Of a stretch of DNA of 64,000 bases, positions 35,506 through 44,508 are shown one piece after another. Source of the DNA: Bacteroidetes bacterium SB0662_bin_6 (GTDB lineage: Bacteria; Bacteroidota; Rhodothermia; Rhodothermales; VXPQ01); the NCBI GenBank assembly GCA_009839485.1, contig VXPQ01000046.1, positions 124,001-188,000 on the forward strand, written 5' to 3'. The translations under genes were made by a program, and so were the position numbers. The notes beneath the pieces were generated by a model. The model was given only the letters and a program-made list of their open reading frames with translations. It had not been told where the DNA came from and did no database searches. Numbering within the stretch: the stretch's first letter is position 1; every line of letters begins with the position of its first letter.

Positions 35506-36639
35506 CTATGTGTCGAGCAGGGCGCGTACGTGTTCGTGCACGACCTGTCCTTCGTGCGTCACGCACATATCCTTGAAAATCTCGTCCTCGAAATCCGGGC
35601 GGAACGTTTCGCTGTCGAAAAATTCCGTTAGGACAGCAAGGAGCGTGCGGGCGTACATGGTACTTGCATCAACAGGCGATTTCGACGGCAGGTCGAGTGG
35701 CCCCAGAATACGTACGCCATGCACTGTAACGGTTTCTCCGGGTTTCGTAGCTGTGCAGTTACCCCCGCCCGGCGCTGCGAGATCGACCACCACGGAGCCC
35801 GGTTTCATAGCTTGCAATGCTTCGTCGGTGACGAGGATGGGCGCAGGTCGTCCCGGCACCAGCGCCGTCGAGATCACCACATCCGCCGCTGCGATGTGCG
35901 GAACCAGCAGGGCGGTTTGCTGCGCCGCTTTTTCTTCGGTCAATGCCGTAGCATATCCGCCCGTATCGGCATCCTCTTGCGTTTCAAAAGCCAATTCCAC
36001 GAACCTGGCGCCAAGGCTGCGAACTTCCTCCTGTGCTGCATCGCGGATATCGTAGGCGGACACACGTGCTCCGAGCCGCCTTGCCGTAGCGATGGCCTGC
36101 AGTCCCGCAACACCTGCCCCCAACACCAGCACATTCGCCGGCTTCACGGTACCTGCCGCCGTCGTCATCAGGGGAAAAAACCGGGGTAACGCTGCGGCGG
36201 CCTGCAACACGGCTTCATACCCGGCTACCCCGCTCATGGCGGAGAGGGCATCCATCTTTTGCGCTCGGGAAATACGCGGCACTAACTCCATGCCGAGCGC
36301 CGTCACGGAGCGATTGGCCAATTGCAGGGATAATGCAGGTCTGCCCAGCGGATCCAGCAACCCTAAAAAGACGCTGCCGGACTTCATTTTCCCGATTTCG
36401 GACTCCAGGGGGGGGCTCACTTTCAGGACGATGTCGGCGCCGAGCGCATCGCTGCATGTGCCTATACGCGCACCAGCCTCCCGAAATGCATCATCGGTAA
36501 AGTATGCCGCCTCGCCGGCCCCCGCTTCCACAATGGTCCCGAATCCTTGACTTACAAGTTTTTGAACTATATCGGGAACGACAGCCACACGCCGTTCGCC
36601 GGCGGCGGTCTCCTTTGGAACACCAATGGTTAACGCCAT
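35506..36639 (-). CDS. pntAa: NAD(P) transhydrogenase subunit alpha 1 (NAD-binding)
   Basis: 377 residues from ATG 36639 (MALTIGVPKETAAGERRVAV), the usual start of the family; an open frame continues upstream to 36801 but overlaps serC. Domain I related to alanine dehydrogenase: RVAVVPDIVQKL, and the Rossmann motif VLVLGAGVAGLQAIATARRLGA, then VVVDLAAPGGGNC. It is a soluble protein that binds NADH and docks on the membrane subunits. First gene of the pnt operon. Confidence 0.95.
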   Translation of the reverse strand: MALTIGVPKETAAGERRVAVVPDIVQKLVSQGFGTIVEAGAGEAAYFTDDAFREAGARIGTCSDALGADIVLKVSPPLESEIGKMKSGSVFLGLLDPLGRPALSLQLANRSVTALGMELVPRISRAQKMDALSAMSGVAGYEAVLQAAAALPRFFPLMTTAAGTVKPANVLVLGAGVAGLQAIATARRLGARVSAYDIRDAAQEEVRSLGARFVELAFETQEDADTGGYATALTEEKAAQQTALLVPHIAAADVVISTALVPGRPAPILVTDEALQAMKPGSVVVDLAAPGGGNCTATKPGETVTVHGVRILGPLDLPSKSPVDASTMYARTLLAVLTEFFDSETFRPDFEDEIFKDMCVTHEGQVVHEHVRALLDT

Positions 36640-36730
36640 ACGCCCCCGAATAAAGATTCTGTCATGCAGGCCGTGCGAGCGATATGCTCCTGCGCATGAG
36701 ACAACCCGAATATACAAAGACCACCGTATA

Positions 36731-37801
36731 TCACCCGCGTTCTCTCTCGAAATCGTCCATAAAGGCAATGAGTGCATCCACGGATTCTTCCGGGCAGGCA
36801 TTGTATAAAGAGGCGCGCATCCCCCCCACGGATCGGTGTCCTTTCAATGCCAGCAATCCTCGCCCGTGCGCTTCGGAGAGAAAGCGCGCTTCCAGGGCTT
36901 CCGAGGGCAGGCGGAACGTCACATTCATCCGCGAGCGGGCGTCTTTGTGCGCTGTCCCCCGGTAGAAATCCGTCCGGTCGATCCGGGCATACAGTTTGTC
37001 GGCCTTGCGCTCGTTGATCTTTTCAATAGCTGCAAGCCCCCCCTGCGCTTCCAGCCATGCCAGTACCTTGCCTATGAGGTACACGGCGAACACGGGGGGC
37101 GTATTGTACAACTTCGCTGCGTGTATCCCGTAATCCAGAATAACGGGAAGCGACTTGTTGCGGCGTTGCAGAAAACGGTCGTGCACCAATACGACGGTGG
37201 CGCCTGCCGGGCCGATATTCTTTTGCGCCCCCGCATAGATCAGCGCATAATTCGCCATGTCGATCGGGCGGCTCAGAAAATCGCTGGACGCATCGCACAC
37301 GATGGGCGGGTCGACCTGCGGGACTTCCGTGAACTGCGTGCCGACTACCGTGTTGTTCGAGGTCATATGCAGGTATGCCGCCTCGGGATGAACATCCCAT
37401 GCGTTTGCATCCGGGATATACGCGAAATTCTGGTCCTCGCTCGACGCTGCTGGCCGCGCCTTGCCCGTACGCTGGGCTTCTTTCAGTGCATTCACCGCCC
37501 AGCGCCCCGTCACTACATAATCCGCTGAAGTCCCCTCCTCCCGGAAATTCATCGGTATCTGGTGAAACTGCATGGACGCCCCTCCTTGCAGGAAGAGCAC
37601 ATGCCATTCGCTGCCGATGTTCAGGAGGCGCCGTACACGCTCTTTGGCATCCTGTTCGATCTGCGTATAGGCCGCCGAACGGTGACTGATCTCAAGGACA
37701 GAGGCGCCAAGCTCCCCGTATACCGGGAATTCTTCTTTCATTTCCAGTAGTACGGCCTCCGGAAGCGCCGCGGGGCCGGCGGAAAAATTATGCAAGCGCA
37801 T
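36731..37801 (-). CDS. serC: Phosphoserine aminotransferase
   Basis: 356 residues. Class V aminotransferase: NFSAGPAALPEAVLLEM at the start, EISHRSAAY, LFLQGGASMQFHQIPMN, and the PLP lysine in YAGAQKNIGPAGAT. It makes 3-phosphoserine in serine synthesis and the analogous B6 intermediate. The C-terminus RSVGGMRASLYNACP is family-typical. serA is often next to serC in this phylum but is not here; a DUF1015 gene, another frequent neighbour, is upstream. Confidence 0.96.
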   Translation of the reverse strand: MRLHNFSAGPAALPEAVLLEMKEEFPVYGELGASVLEISHRSAAYTQIEQDAKERVRRLLNIGSEWHVLFLQGGASMQFHQIPMNFREEGTSADYVVTGRWAVNALKEAQRTGKARPAASSEDQNFAYIPDANAWDVHPEAAYLHMTSNNTVVGTQFTEVPQVDPPIVCDASSDFLSRPIDMANYALIYAGAQKNIGPAGATVVLVHDRFLQRRNKSLPVILDYGIHAAKLYNTPPVFAVYLIGKVLAWLEAQGGLAAIEKINERKADKLYARIDRTDFYRGTAHKDARSRMNVTFRLPSEALEARFLSEAHGRGLLALKGHRSVGGMRASLYNACPEESVDALIAFMDDFERERG

Positions 37802-37832
37802 GGCGGGATACAGGCGAAGAGATTATCAAGGG

Positions 37833-37863
37833 GCCGTAGCCTTCGGAAAAACAGTGCTACGGC
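37833..37863. other. Hairpin between the DUF1015 gene and serC
   Basis: GCCGTAGC and GCTACGGC are exact complements separated by 15 nt, placed 17 nt after the DUF1015 stop and 32 nt before the serC start on the minus strand. No T-tract follows the stem on that strand, though five Ts lie in the loop, so an intra-operon control element is as likely as a terminator. Confidence 0.4.
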
Positions 37864-37880
37864 AAGAGAACGAGAGAGAT

Positions 37881-39098
37881 TCAGTCCTGGTCGAACAGAT
37901 GCACCAGCAGCCCGCTGCGGAGTTTCGGTTCGAACCATGTGGACTTCGGCGGCATAAGGAGGCCCGCATTCGATACGGCAAGGAGTTCCTCCACACTGGT
38001 CGGATACATGGAAATGGCCAGTTTCGCCCGTCCGGAGTCGACCAGACGTTCCAGTTCGCCCGCACCGCGTATACCTCCCACGAAGTCGATGTTCGGATCC
38101 AGTCGCTGATCCATAATGCCGAACTCGGGTTCCAGCAGATGTTCGCTGAGCCGCGCCACATCGAGGGTGTCCGCTACCTCAGTGCGTTCCGTTGGCGGAA
38201 GCTGGATCGTATGCCAGTGTCCACCCAGGTAAAGGCATACGCTGCCCGGTTCGGCAGGTGTTTTCTCTCCGGAATCTACAGACAGGTCAAATCGGGCAGC
38301 CAGCGTATTCAGAAACTCGTCCGCGGGGACAGGCAGTTTTCGTACGATGCGGTTATAGGCAAGAATGCGCAGTTCGCTCATGGGAAACAGCACCGCCGGG
38401 AAAAATTCCGCCTCCGGCAGTCCGGCAGATGCTTTGCGCATCTCCGCCGCCGCCCGCGATGCTGCGGCACATCGGTGGTGTCCGTCCGCGATATACAGGT
38501 ATTCGACGCGCTCGAAGGCATCTACCAGTTCTTCCTGCTGCTCCGCTTTCCAGATCGTGTGGCGGACGCCATCCTCCGCCATAAAATCGTAGAGCGGCTC
38601 CGAAGCGGTTTCGGAGGCGACCAAAACATCGATTCGATCCGCATTCCGATAGGTCATCATGACAGGCTCGGCATGCGCCTGTTGCGTCACGATATGACGG
38701 ACACGGTCTGTCTCCTTTTTCGGGCGCGTTTTTTCGTGTTTCAGGATCGTCCCGTTGTCGTATTCCTCCACGGATACACACCCGAATACGCCGGTTTGCG
38801 TATGCCCGTCCATTTCCAGACGGTAGATGTACACGGACGGCTCGTCCTGCACCGAGGCGCCGTTTCCGGCGAATGCCCGCAGGTTGGCGGCGCCGCGTTC
38901 ATACGTTTCCGGGGCATATTCGTCGGCGCCCGACGGCAGATCGATCTCCGGGCGGACGACGTGCAGAAAGCTCAGCGGGCGGCCTTCGGCAAGAGCGCGG
39001 GCCTCCTCCGTATCGACGACATCGTAAGGCACGGAAGCCACCTCCGCCACCTTGTCGGGAACGGGACGAAGAGCGCGAAACGGGTGCAGAATCGCCAT
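37881..39098 (-). CDS. DUF1015-family protein
   Basis: 405 residues from ATG 39098 (MAILHPFRALRPVPDKV); the frame is open to 39257 but this start is the conserved one. HPFRALRP, VASVPYDVV, FLHVVRPEIDLP, IADGHHRCAAASRAA and the C-terminal PPKSTWFEPKLRSGLL are the recurring blocks of the family. The DGHHR motif suggests a metal or nucleic acid active site and the N-terminal part is shared with ParB-like proteins, but no reaction is established. It commonly sits next to serC/serA in Bacteroidota, so a link to serine metabolism has been suspected. Confidence 0.9.
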   Translation of the reverse strand: MAILHPFRALRPVPDKVAEVASVPYDVVDTEEARALAEGRPLSFLHVVRPEIDLPSGADEYAPETYERGAANLRAFAGNGASVQDEPSVYIYRLEMDGHTQTGVFGCVSVEEYDNGTILKHEKTRPKKETDRVRHIVTQQAHAEPVMMTYRNADRIDVLVASETASEPLYDFMAEDGVRHTIWKAEQQEELVDAFERVEYLYIADGHHRCAAASRAAAEMRKASAGLPEAEFFPAVLFPMSELRILAYNRIVRKLPVPADEFLNTLAARFDLSVDSGEKTPAEPGSVCLYLGGHWHTIQLPPTERTEVADTLDVARLSEHLLEPEFGIMDQRLDPNIDFVGGIRGAGELERLVDSGRAKLAISMYPTSVEELLAVSNAGLLMPPKSTWFEPKLRSGLLVHLFDQD

Positions 39099-39249
39099 GG
39101 AAAGGGGCCGGCACAGGCCGGGATAGTGCGCAGAAAACAGTCCGGTACAATTTCGGAAATACCCGGTTCCTGTGCAGTGGAACGGCGGCGAATAAGTGGT
39201 TAAGAAGAGAAGCTGCGGGAGCCCGGCGAGGATCAGCGCGCAGGGCGCA

Positions 39250-40365
39250 TCAAACATACCCGAACAGCGGCGGAAACACGATCACGACGAGTCCCGCCCA
39301 CAGAGCATACACCGGGAGGTAGTCGGTCTGCCAGCGCTCCAGGGCAGTGAAGGACCCGGCGCCCCGCAGGAATCGCACATACAGCCAGAATGACCAGGCC
39401 AGATTGACCAGCAGGATGAGGTTCATGCCCAGCGCAGCCACCTTGTTCGGACTGAACCCGAATTCCGATATGCGTGCCACGATAGCCGTCAGCGCCACAA
39501 CGTCCACGATCAGCGCCGAGGCAACAAGCACCAGTTGAAAGATGTCGAACGCGCCCGGCTTTTTGTCGGGATCCCGCGCCGATACGGCATAAAGAAGCAG
39601 GCCGAGAACTACCACGAGCAGCAGGTCGCATCCGATGAGGGCTTCGCGCTCCATATTGATGCTATTTCCCGTCCATAGCATGGAACCCAGAAAAACAAGC
39701 AGTACGATCGCGAAAAGCGGCGTGAACAGGCGGGTCAGCAGCGGCGCAAAGTTCGCCATGATACTCTGCTTCGTTTCCACCAGCCAGGCGGCTATGAGGA
39801 CGGCTCCAAGCGCCCCGCAAGGGATAAGCCAGTTCTGCATGAACCATTCAGGGTCCAGGCCGATGGCGTTGAACATAAACATGGTCAGGGCCGTCAGGAC
39901 GATGCCGCCCAGCGCAATCAGGACATAGTAAATGAAAAACTCGCCGGAGAATCGGACAAAATCCATGCGCCGGGCGCTATCGCCCCACGCTCCTCCCGCA
40001 TAAGCGATTCCGATGACCAGCCAAAGCGCTATGGGCAGGTGCAGCACAGCCAGGAGTTCGGTAGCGGCTTCCGGCTCGAACGGGAACACATTGACGAAAA
40101 CGCCCGCCGCCGCAAACGGCGCTGCTATCCACAAGCAGTTCCGGACACCAAGGGTACGCTTCCACACAAAATACCCGGCGAGAAACGGCAGCACGAAAAG
40201 GCTGATGTTACGTGCATAGAACGCTGCATTTTCCTCGTGCATCGACAGGCCGAACAGCGCCGGGATTTTTACGGCGAGCGCTGCGAGAATGGCCAGGGCA
40301 ATGACTATCGTGGCCTCGGTACGAACTATCCCCTCGGCCGCGCCGCCATTTTCGGTTGCATCCAT
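39250..40365 (-). CDS. Polytopic membrane protein, DUF4153-like
   Basis: 371 residues with about ten hydrophobic helices spread over the whole length. The block AIVARISEFGFSPNKVAALGMNL and the general layout resemble DUF4153 proteins of Bacteroidota; I recognise the pattern but not a function. There is no signal peptide apart from the first helix and no enzymatic motif. It lies 65 nt after the DUF2461 gene on the same strand. The 151 nt between its stop and the DUF1015 start hold nothing I can identify. Confidence 0.65.
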   Translation of the reverse strand: MDATENGGAAEGIVRTEATIVIALAILAALAVKIPALFGLSMHEENAAFYARNISLFVLPFLAGYFVWKRTLGVRNCLWIAAPFAAAGVFVNVFPFEPEAATELLAVLHLPIALWLVIGIAYAGGAWGDSARRMDFVRFSGEFFIYYVLIALGGIVLTALTMFMFNAIGLDPEWFMQNWLIPCGALGAVLIAAWLVETKQSIMANFAPLLTRLFTPLFAIVLLVFLGSMLWTGNSINMEREALIGCDLLLVVVLGLLLYAVSARDPDKKPGAFDIFQLVLVASALIVDVVALTAIVARISEFGFSPNKVAALGMNLILLVNLAWSFWLYVRFLRGAGSFTALERWQTDYLPVYALWAGLVVIVFPPLFGYV

Positions 40366-40431
40366 TGTTTCTCCTGAAGATGTTTTCGGTTACCGGATAG
40401 CGGGTACTGCCACAATTCAGGGTTGGTATCC

Positions 40432-41118
40432 TCAGTACGCTGCCCCCAGCGCCTCGCACAACCAGCGCTGAAAGGGCGATGCGCTCCGGCATAACGCTGC
40501 AAAATCGTCGAGGAAGCTGTCCGAGACAATTGCGTCGTTTCCAAGCGATGTCACCCCGATAAAATCCTTCCGCTTCAGGTCTTCGATCATCGGATGATCC
40601 GGATCAATACCTCGTGGCGCTCTCTTCAACGAATCGCCGGACAACTCGAACGCTGCGCAGAATCCTGCATCGTCCCGCGCCTGCGCCCACGCATCCGGGT
40701 CGTCCGTAATCGCCTGGCGGATCATGGTCAATGCGGGTGAGGCAGGGCGCCATATACCGCACCCGGCAAAGGATCCTCCCGGCTCGATATGGAGGTAAAA
40801 ACCGGGGGTGTGCGCATCTTTGGCCGACTCGTGGCGAAAGTGGATGCCCGTGTGGGTCTTGTACGGGCTCTTGTCCTTCGAAAAGCGCGTGTCCCGGTAA
40901 ATACGGAAGAGCGAACCGCCATTGGCTCTCGGATCGGCCCGGAAATGCGGGCTGATTTCCTGCAGGTGCGGGGCAAAATCCGCAATGAACTGCAGCGCCG
41001 GCTCCTTCACGTCTCCTTCATAGCGGGGCTTGTTGGCCTGAAACCAATCCCGGTCGTTATTTGCCGCCAATTCCTCGAGAAATTGGAATGTTGCAGAGGT
41101 AAAATAGGAAAAGGGCAT
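40432..41118 (-). CDS. DUF2461-family protein
   Basis: 228 residues. The sequence begins MPFSYFTSATFQFLEELAAN and continues NDRDWFQANKPRYEGDVKEP, SLFRIYRDTRFSKDKSPYKT and GFYLHIEPGGSFAGCGIW, the full set of DUF2461 (TIGR02453) landmarks. The family is widespread in Bacteroidota and other bacteria and has no known activity; the fold is predicted to be alpha/beta with conserved arginine and lysine. The gap 41119-41338 upstream contains no gene I can support. Confidence 0.9.
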   Translation of the reverse strand: MPFSYFTSATFQFLEELAANNDRDWFQANKPRYEGDVKEPALQFIADFAPHLQEISPHFRADPRANGGSLFRIYRDTRFSKDKSPYKTHTGIHFRHESAKDAHTPGFYLHIEPGGSFAGCGIWRPASPALTMIRQAITDDPDAWAQARDDAGFCAAFELSGDSLKRAPRGIDPDHPMIEDLKRKDFIGVTSLGNDAIVSDSFLDDFAALCRSASPFQRWLCEALGAAY

Positions 41119-41338
41119 GCGTGTACTGAGTGCGTAGAAACAACGTGTCGACGAGCCTTACGGTTTGCCGAATCGGGGGGTTCCAGTTCCCGTTTTTCGT
41201 ATGCTGCACCGTAGAAAGCGGATGCATTCCAGACTCCGGGTACCGCCTGTCCCATGCAGGTAACGCGGGAATCGCTGCTTTCTTGTCTTTGCCGGAACAA
41301 ATTCGTACCCTGCGGGCTACACTGCTTTATAATACCAT

Positions 41339-41411
41339 CGCGGGGTGGAGCAGCTGGTAGCTCACCGGGCTCATAACCCGGAGGTCGCGGGTTCAAATCC
41401 CGCCCCCGCTA
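41339..41411 (+). tRNA. Initiator tRNA-fMet (CAT anticodon)
   Basis: A full cloverleaf can be folded: acceptor CGCGGGG/CCCCGCT, D arm GAGC...GCTC, anticodon stem CCGGG-CTCATAA-CCCGG, T arm GCGGG-TTCAAAT-CCCGC, discriminator A. Initiator marks are the unpaired C1-T72, A11-T24 in the D stem and three G-C pairs next to the anticodon loop. CCA is not encoded. A TATAAT lies at 41328-41333 without a matching upstream element. A terminator follows at 41418. Confidence 0.97.
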
Positions 41412-41417
41412 CAACAG

Positions 41418-41456
41418 AAACCGGTATTCCTCGAACAGGGAGTGCCGGTTTTTTTG
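41418..41456 (+). terminator. Rho-independent terminator of the initiator tRNA gene
   Basis: AAACCGG (41418-41424) pairs with CCGGTTT (41445-41451), with an inner TTCC/GGGA pairing, followed by a run of Ts and a second T-rich stretch. It begins 7 nt after the mature tRNA end. Confidence 0.85.
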
Positions 41457-41507
41457 TTTTTGCCTCACTCCGCTCATCACATGGTTCACAGATATTTTTT
41501 CCGGTAC

Positions 41508-41539
41508 TTGCAGGCAGGCGTTTCCTGTTTGTACCTTCG
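41508..41539 (+). promoter_or_regulatory. Candidate Bacteroidota-type promoter of amtB
   Basis: TTG at 41508-41510 and TACCTTCG at 41532-41539 fit the -33 TTG / -7 TAnnTTTG pattern with one mismatch and a 21-nt gap. The same TTCG ending occurs in the two permease-type leaders at 49218 and 62214. A leader of about 80 nt would precede ATG 41625. The rest of 41457-41624 holds nothing else recognisable. Confidence 0.4.
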
Positions 41540-41624
41540 AAAGAATAGCCGGCCGATTTTCTTACTAATTAAGGGTTGGCCATAGCAGTGCAGAACCAGT
41601 ATCAATCGAACGGGGGAATCTGAA

Positions 41625-43019
41625 ATGCAACTCGATAAATTGGGTATTTCTCGTAAAATGGCACGGCGGCTTGCCATCGGCCTGGGCGGCCTCGGAGCCA
41701 TTTTCTTCTTCACTGTTTACACCGCACAGGCGCAAAGCACTCTCGGCGAAGAAGCCCAGTTTGTTCTGAACAGTTTTTCCTTCCTTGTCTGGGGTGCACT
41801 GGTGATGTGGATGTGCGCGGGCTTCACCATGCTGGAGGCCGGTTCCGTACGAACCAAAAACGCCTCCGTGATTTGCCTGAAGAATGTGGGCCTCTATTCA
41901 ATCGCCGGGCTGACTTTCTATCTGATTGGTTACAATATCATGTATGTGGGCGTCGAACCGGGCGATTGGTTTGGCTCCTTGAAGTTGTTTTACGGCACCT
42001 CCGAACATGAAATGGCTCTTCTTGACGGACAGGGCGACGCAGCCTCCGAAGTCATTGGAAATGGCAGTTCGGTCATGTCGAACTGGTTCTTTCAGATGGT
42101 GTTTGTGGGGACGACGGCTTCCATCGTATCCGGCGCACTGGCCGAGCGGGTAAAATTGTGGTCCTTCTTCATCTTCATCGCCGTGCTGACGACAGTCATC
42201 TACCCGATCATCGGGGCCTGGACATGGGGCGGCGGCTGGCTTGCGGAAATGGGCTTCCAGGATTTTGCCGGATCGACCATCGTGCACTCGACCGGCGGCT
42301 GGGCGGCGCTTGCCGGCGTACTCATCGTCGGCGCCCGAAGAGGTAAGTTCCGAAAGAATGGGGACGTCAAAATGACCCCTCCGTCCAATGTGCCTGCTGT
42401 GACGCTGGGTGTGTTCATCTTGTGGCTCGGCTGGTTCGGTTTCAACGGGGGATCGCAACTGGCCCTGAGCGGTGCGGTCGATGCCGTAGCAATCAGCAAT
42501 ATTCTTGCTAACACCAACCTTGCGGGAGCCGCAGGCTTCATAGCCGCCATTTTTCTGTCGCGCCCCCTTTTCGGGCGGGTCGACCTGCTTGCCAGCCTGA
42601 ACGGAGCCATCGCGGGTCTGGTGGCGATCACGGCCGGTCCCGATATCGTCGCGCATCAATGGGCAGTGGTCATCGGCGCAATAGGCGGCGCCTTGTGCGT
42701 TATCGGGCTGAAGGTTATGGAACGCCTCAAGATCGACGATGTAGTTGGCGCGGTGCCTGCACACCTGTTTTCGGGCATATGGGGAACGCTTGCGGTCTGC
42801 ATTGTAGCCGGCGGCAATTTAGGCGTGCAACTTGTCGGTATTCTCGCCGTCGCCGTTTTCGCGTTCGGAGCTTCCTGGCTCACATGGATAGCCATCGATA
42901 AAACGATCGGGGTCCGTATCTCCTTGTCTGTCGAGGGGCTTGGTCAGGATGTGGCGGAACTGGGTATCGAGGCGTATCCGGAATTTGTCGTCATCCCCGA
43001 TATGGACGACGACGAGTGA
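41625..43019 (+). CDS. amtB: Ammonium transporter
   Basis: 464 residues, Amt/Rh family, eleven membrane helices after an N-terminal signal peptide-like segment (LGGLGAIFFFTVYTAQAQ). The two pore histidines are in GSTIVHSTGGWAALAG and VGAVPAHLFSGIWGTLA; AGFTMLEAGSVRTKN and FGFNGGSQ are family blocks. It moves ammonium into the cell. The usual glnK partner is not adjacent. The C-terminal tail ends in an acidic run (DMDDDE) rather than a typical GlnK-binding tail. A strong terminator follows. Confidence 0.97.
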   Translation: MQLDKLGISRKMARRLAIGLGGLGAIFFFTVYTAQAQSTLGEEAQFVLNSFSFLVWGALVMWMCAGFTMLEAGSVRTKNASVICLKNVGLYSIAGLTFYLIGYNIMYVGVEPGDWFGSLKLFYGTSEHEMALLDGQGDAASEVIGNGSSVMSNWFFQMVFVGTTASIVSGALAERVKLWSFFIFIAVLTTVIYPIIGAWTWGGGWLAEMGFQDFAGSTIVHSTGGWAALAGVLIVGARRGKFRKNGDVKMTPPSNVPAVTLGVFILWLGWFGFNGGSQLALSGAVDAVAISNILANTNLAGAAGFIAAIFLSRPLFGRVDLLASLNGAIAGLVAITAGPDIVAHQWAVVIGAIGGALCVIGLKVMERLKIDDVVGAVPAHLFSGIWGTLAVCIVAGGNLGVQLVGILAVAVFAFGASWLTWIAIDKTIGVRISLSVEGLGQDVAELGIEAYPEFVVIPDMDDDE

Positions 43020-43034
43020 GTACTGGATAGGGGT

Positions 43035-43068
43035 AGCGGCCCGGCAGGCAGCTCAGCCGGGCCGCTTT
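43035..43068. terminator. Bidirectional-type terminator between amtB and the DUF1501 gene
   Basis: AGCGGCCCGGC (43035-43045) and GCCGGGCCGCT (43056-43066) are perfect 11-bp complements around a 10-nt loop, followed by TTT. It is 15 nt after the amtB stop and 4 nt from the stop of the convergent gene, and so probably serves both. Confidence 0.85.
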
Positions 43069-43071
43069 CAC

Positions 43072-44502
43072 CTACGCCAGCAATTCCAGCACCGGCTCTC
43101 CCAATCCCTCAGGCGTCGTGTAGATGGGGCGCCCCTCCACTTCGTAGTGCGTCTCCGGCGGGATACCCAGCGCATGGTAGATCGTCTGGTGTATCTGGTC
43201 GATGTAGACCGGCTCGCCGACGGTTACGCAAGGACGTTCATCGGCGGTTTGGCCGTAGACAAATCCCCGCTTGACACCGCCTCCGAAGAAAAGTATTGAA
43301 CAGCCGTCGGTGAAATGACGGTGCATGCCATAGTGCTTCATCGTTTCCACCGTATCCGGCACCTCCACCTGATCCCTCACCTTGGCCTCCGGGCGACCCT
43401 CCTGCATCATGTCCCGGCTGAATTCGCTGGCCAGTACGATGAGCGTCCGGTCGAGATGACCGCTTTCGTCCAGGTCCCGGACAAGTTGCGCCACAGGCCG
43501 GTCGATCATCTGTTTCATGTTGACCAGCCGGGTATGGCCGTTTTCGTGCGTATCCCAGCCCAGAAACGGTTCGTATTCGGTCGTTACGCTGACAAACCGG
43601 GCCCCATGCTGCACCAGCCGCTTCGCCAGTAAACAGCCGAGCCCGAACCGCCCGGTGTCATAGGCCGCATACTGCTCCGGGGGTTCGTTATGGAGATTGA
43701 ATGCCTGGGCTTCCGGTGAGCGCAGGAGACGATATGCCTGTTCCATCGAGCGCAACAGGGATTCTTTCTGGTAGTCGCTTCCCCGCTCGCCCAGCGGGCT
43801 ACTCTCGACAAGATCGCGGTACAGGGCGTGGCGCCGCTCGAACCGCCCGTTCGTCATGCCGGCAGGGGGACGAACGCTCTCCAGCCCACTGGCCGGATCA
43901 GGGATCAGAAAGGGACCATACTCGCTGCCGAGAAATCCTGCTGTGTGAAAAGCTTTCAATTCTTCGGCTTCCCCGACGGTGAATCGCTGCCCGATGTCGA
44001 TAAACGGCGGGATAGCCGGATTTATGGGCCCCAGTTCTTTGGCGATCCATGCCCCGAAATGAGGAAGCTGCACGGACTGCGGCGGCTCATAGCAGGTATG
44101 CCAGTGATACTGGTGCCGGGAATGCAGAATGAAGCCGAGGTCCGCCGCCCGGTAGGAGCGTAAAAGGCTTCCGCGATCCATCACCTCCCCGATAGCCTGT
44201 AATCCCTCGGAGAAAGAGACCCCGTCGACAACTGTCGGCAGGGCCGGGAAGGTACTCAGAATACGCTTGCTCTCCATGCCCGGCTCGAACGGCTCGAACC
44301 GCTTCGGATCGAACGTCTCGGTATGGGCCATGCCTCCGGCCATCCAGAGCAGGATAACGCTATCCGCAGTCGCCGTATTTCGCTGTTCCGCTCTCCCCTC
44401 GGAACGACACCCGCTCAGAAACGAGGCTGCTGGTACGGAAGCGGCCATGGCGGCAAGGCTCGCCGCCTGCATCTGCTTGAGAAAATCCCTGCGCGTAGTC
44501 AT
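43072..44502 (-). CDS. DUF1501-family protein with Tat signal
   Basis: 476 residues. The N-terminus MTTRRDFLKQMQAASLAAMA is a Tat signal (TRRDFLK) ending in a lipobox-like FLSGC, so it may be a Tat-exported lipoprotein. The body has the alkaline-phosphatase-like DUF1501 pattern: VILLWMAGGMAHTETFDPK, SRHQYHWHT, FLGWDTHENGHTRL and VLASEFSRD. The family is frequent in Planctomycetes and other marine bacteria and nearly always next to a PSD1/DUF1549-DUF1553 gene, as here, 6 nt downstream of it. The role is thought to be at the cell surface but is not known. Confidence 0.92.
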   Translation of the reverse strand: MTTRRDFLKQMQAASLAAMAASVPAASFLSGCRSEGRAEQRNTATADSVILLWMAGGMAHTETFDPKRFEPFEPGMESKRILSTFPALPTVVDGVSFSEGLQAIGEVMDRGSLLRSYRAADLGFILHSRHQYHWHTCYEPPQSVQLPHFGAWIAKELGPINPAIPPFIDIGQRFTVGEAEELKAFHTAGFLGSEYGPFLIPDPASGLESVRPPAGMTNGRFERRHALYRDLVESSPLGERGSDYQKESLLRSMEQAYRLLRSPEAQAFNLHNEPPEQYAAYDTGRFGLGCLLAKRLVQHGARFVSVTTEYEPFLGWDTHENGHTRLVNMKQMIDRPVAQLVRDLDESGHLDRTLIVLASEFSRDMMQEGRPEAKVRDQVEVPDTVETMKHYGMHRHFTDGCSILFFGGGVKRGFVYGQTADERPCVTVGEPVYIDQIHQTIYHALGIPPETHYEVEGRPIYTTPEGLGEPVLELLA

Positions 44503-44508
44503 CGAAAA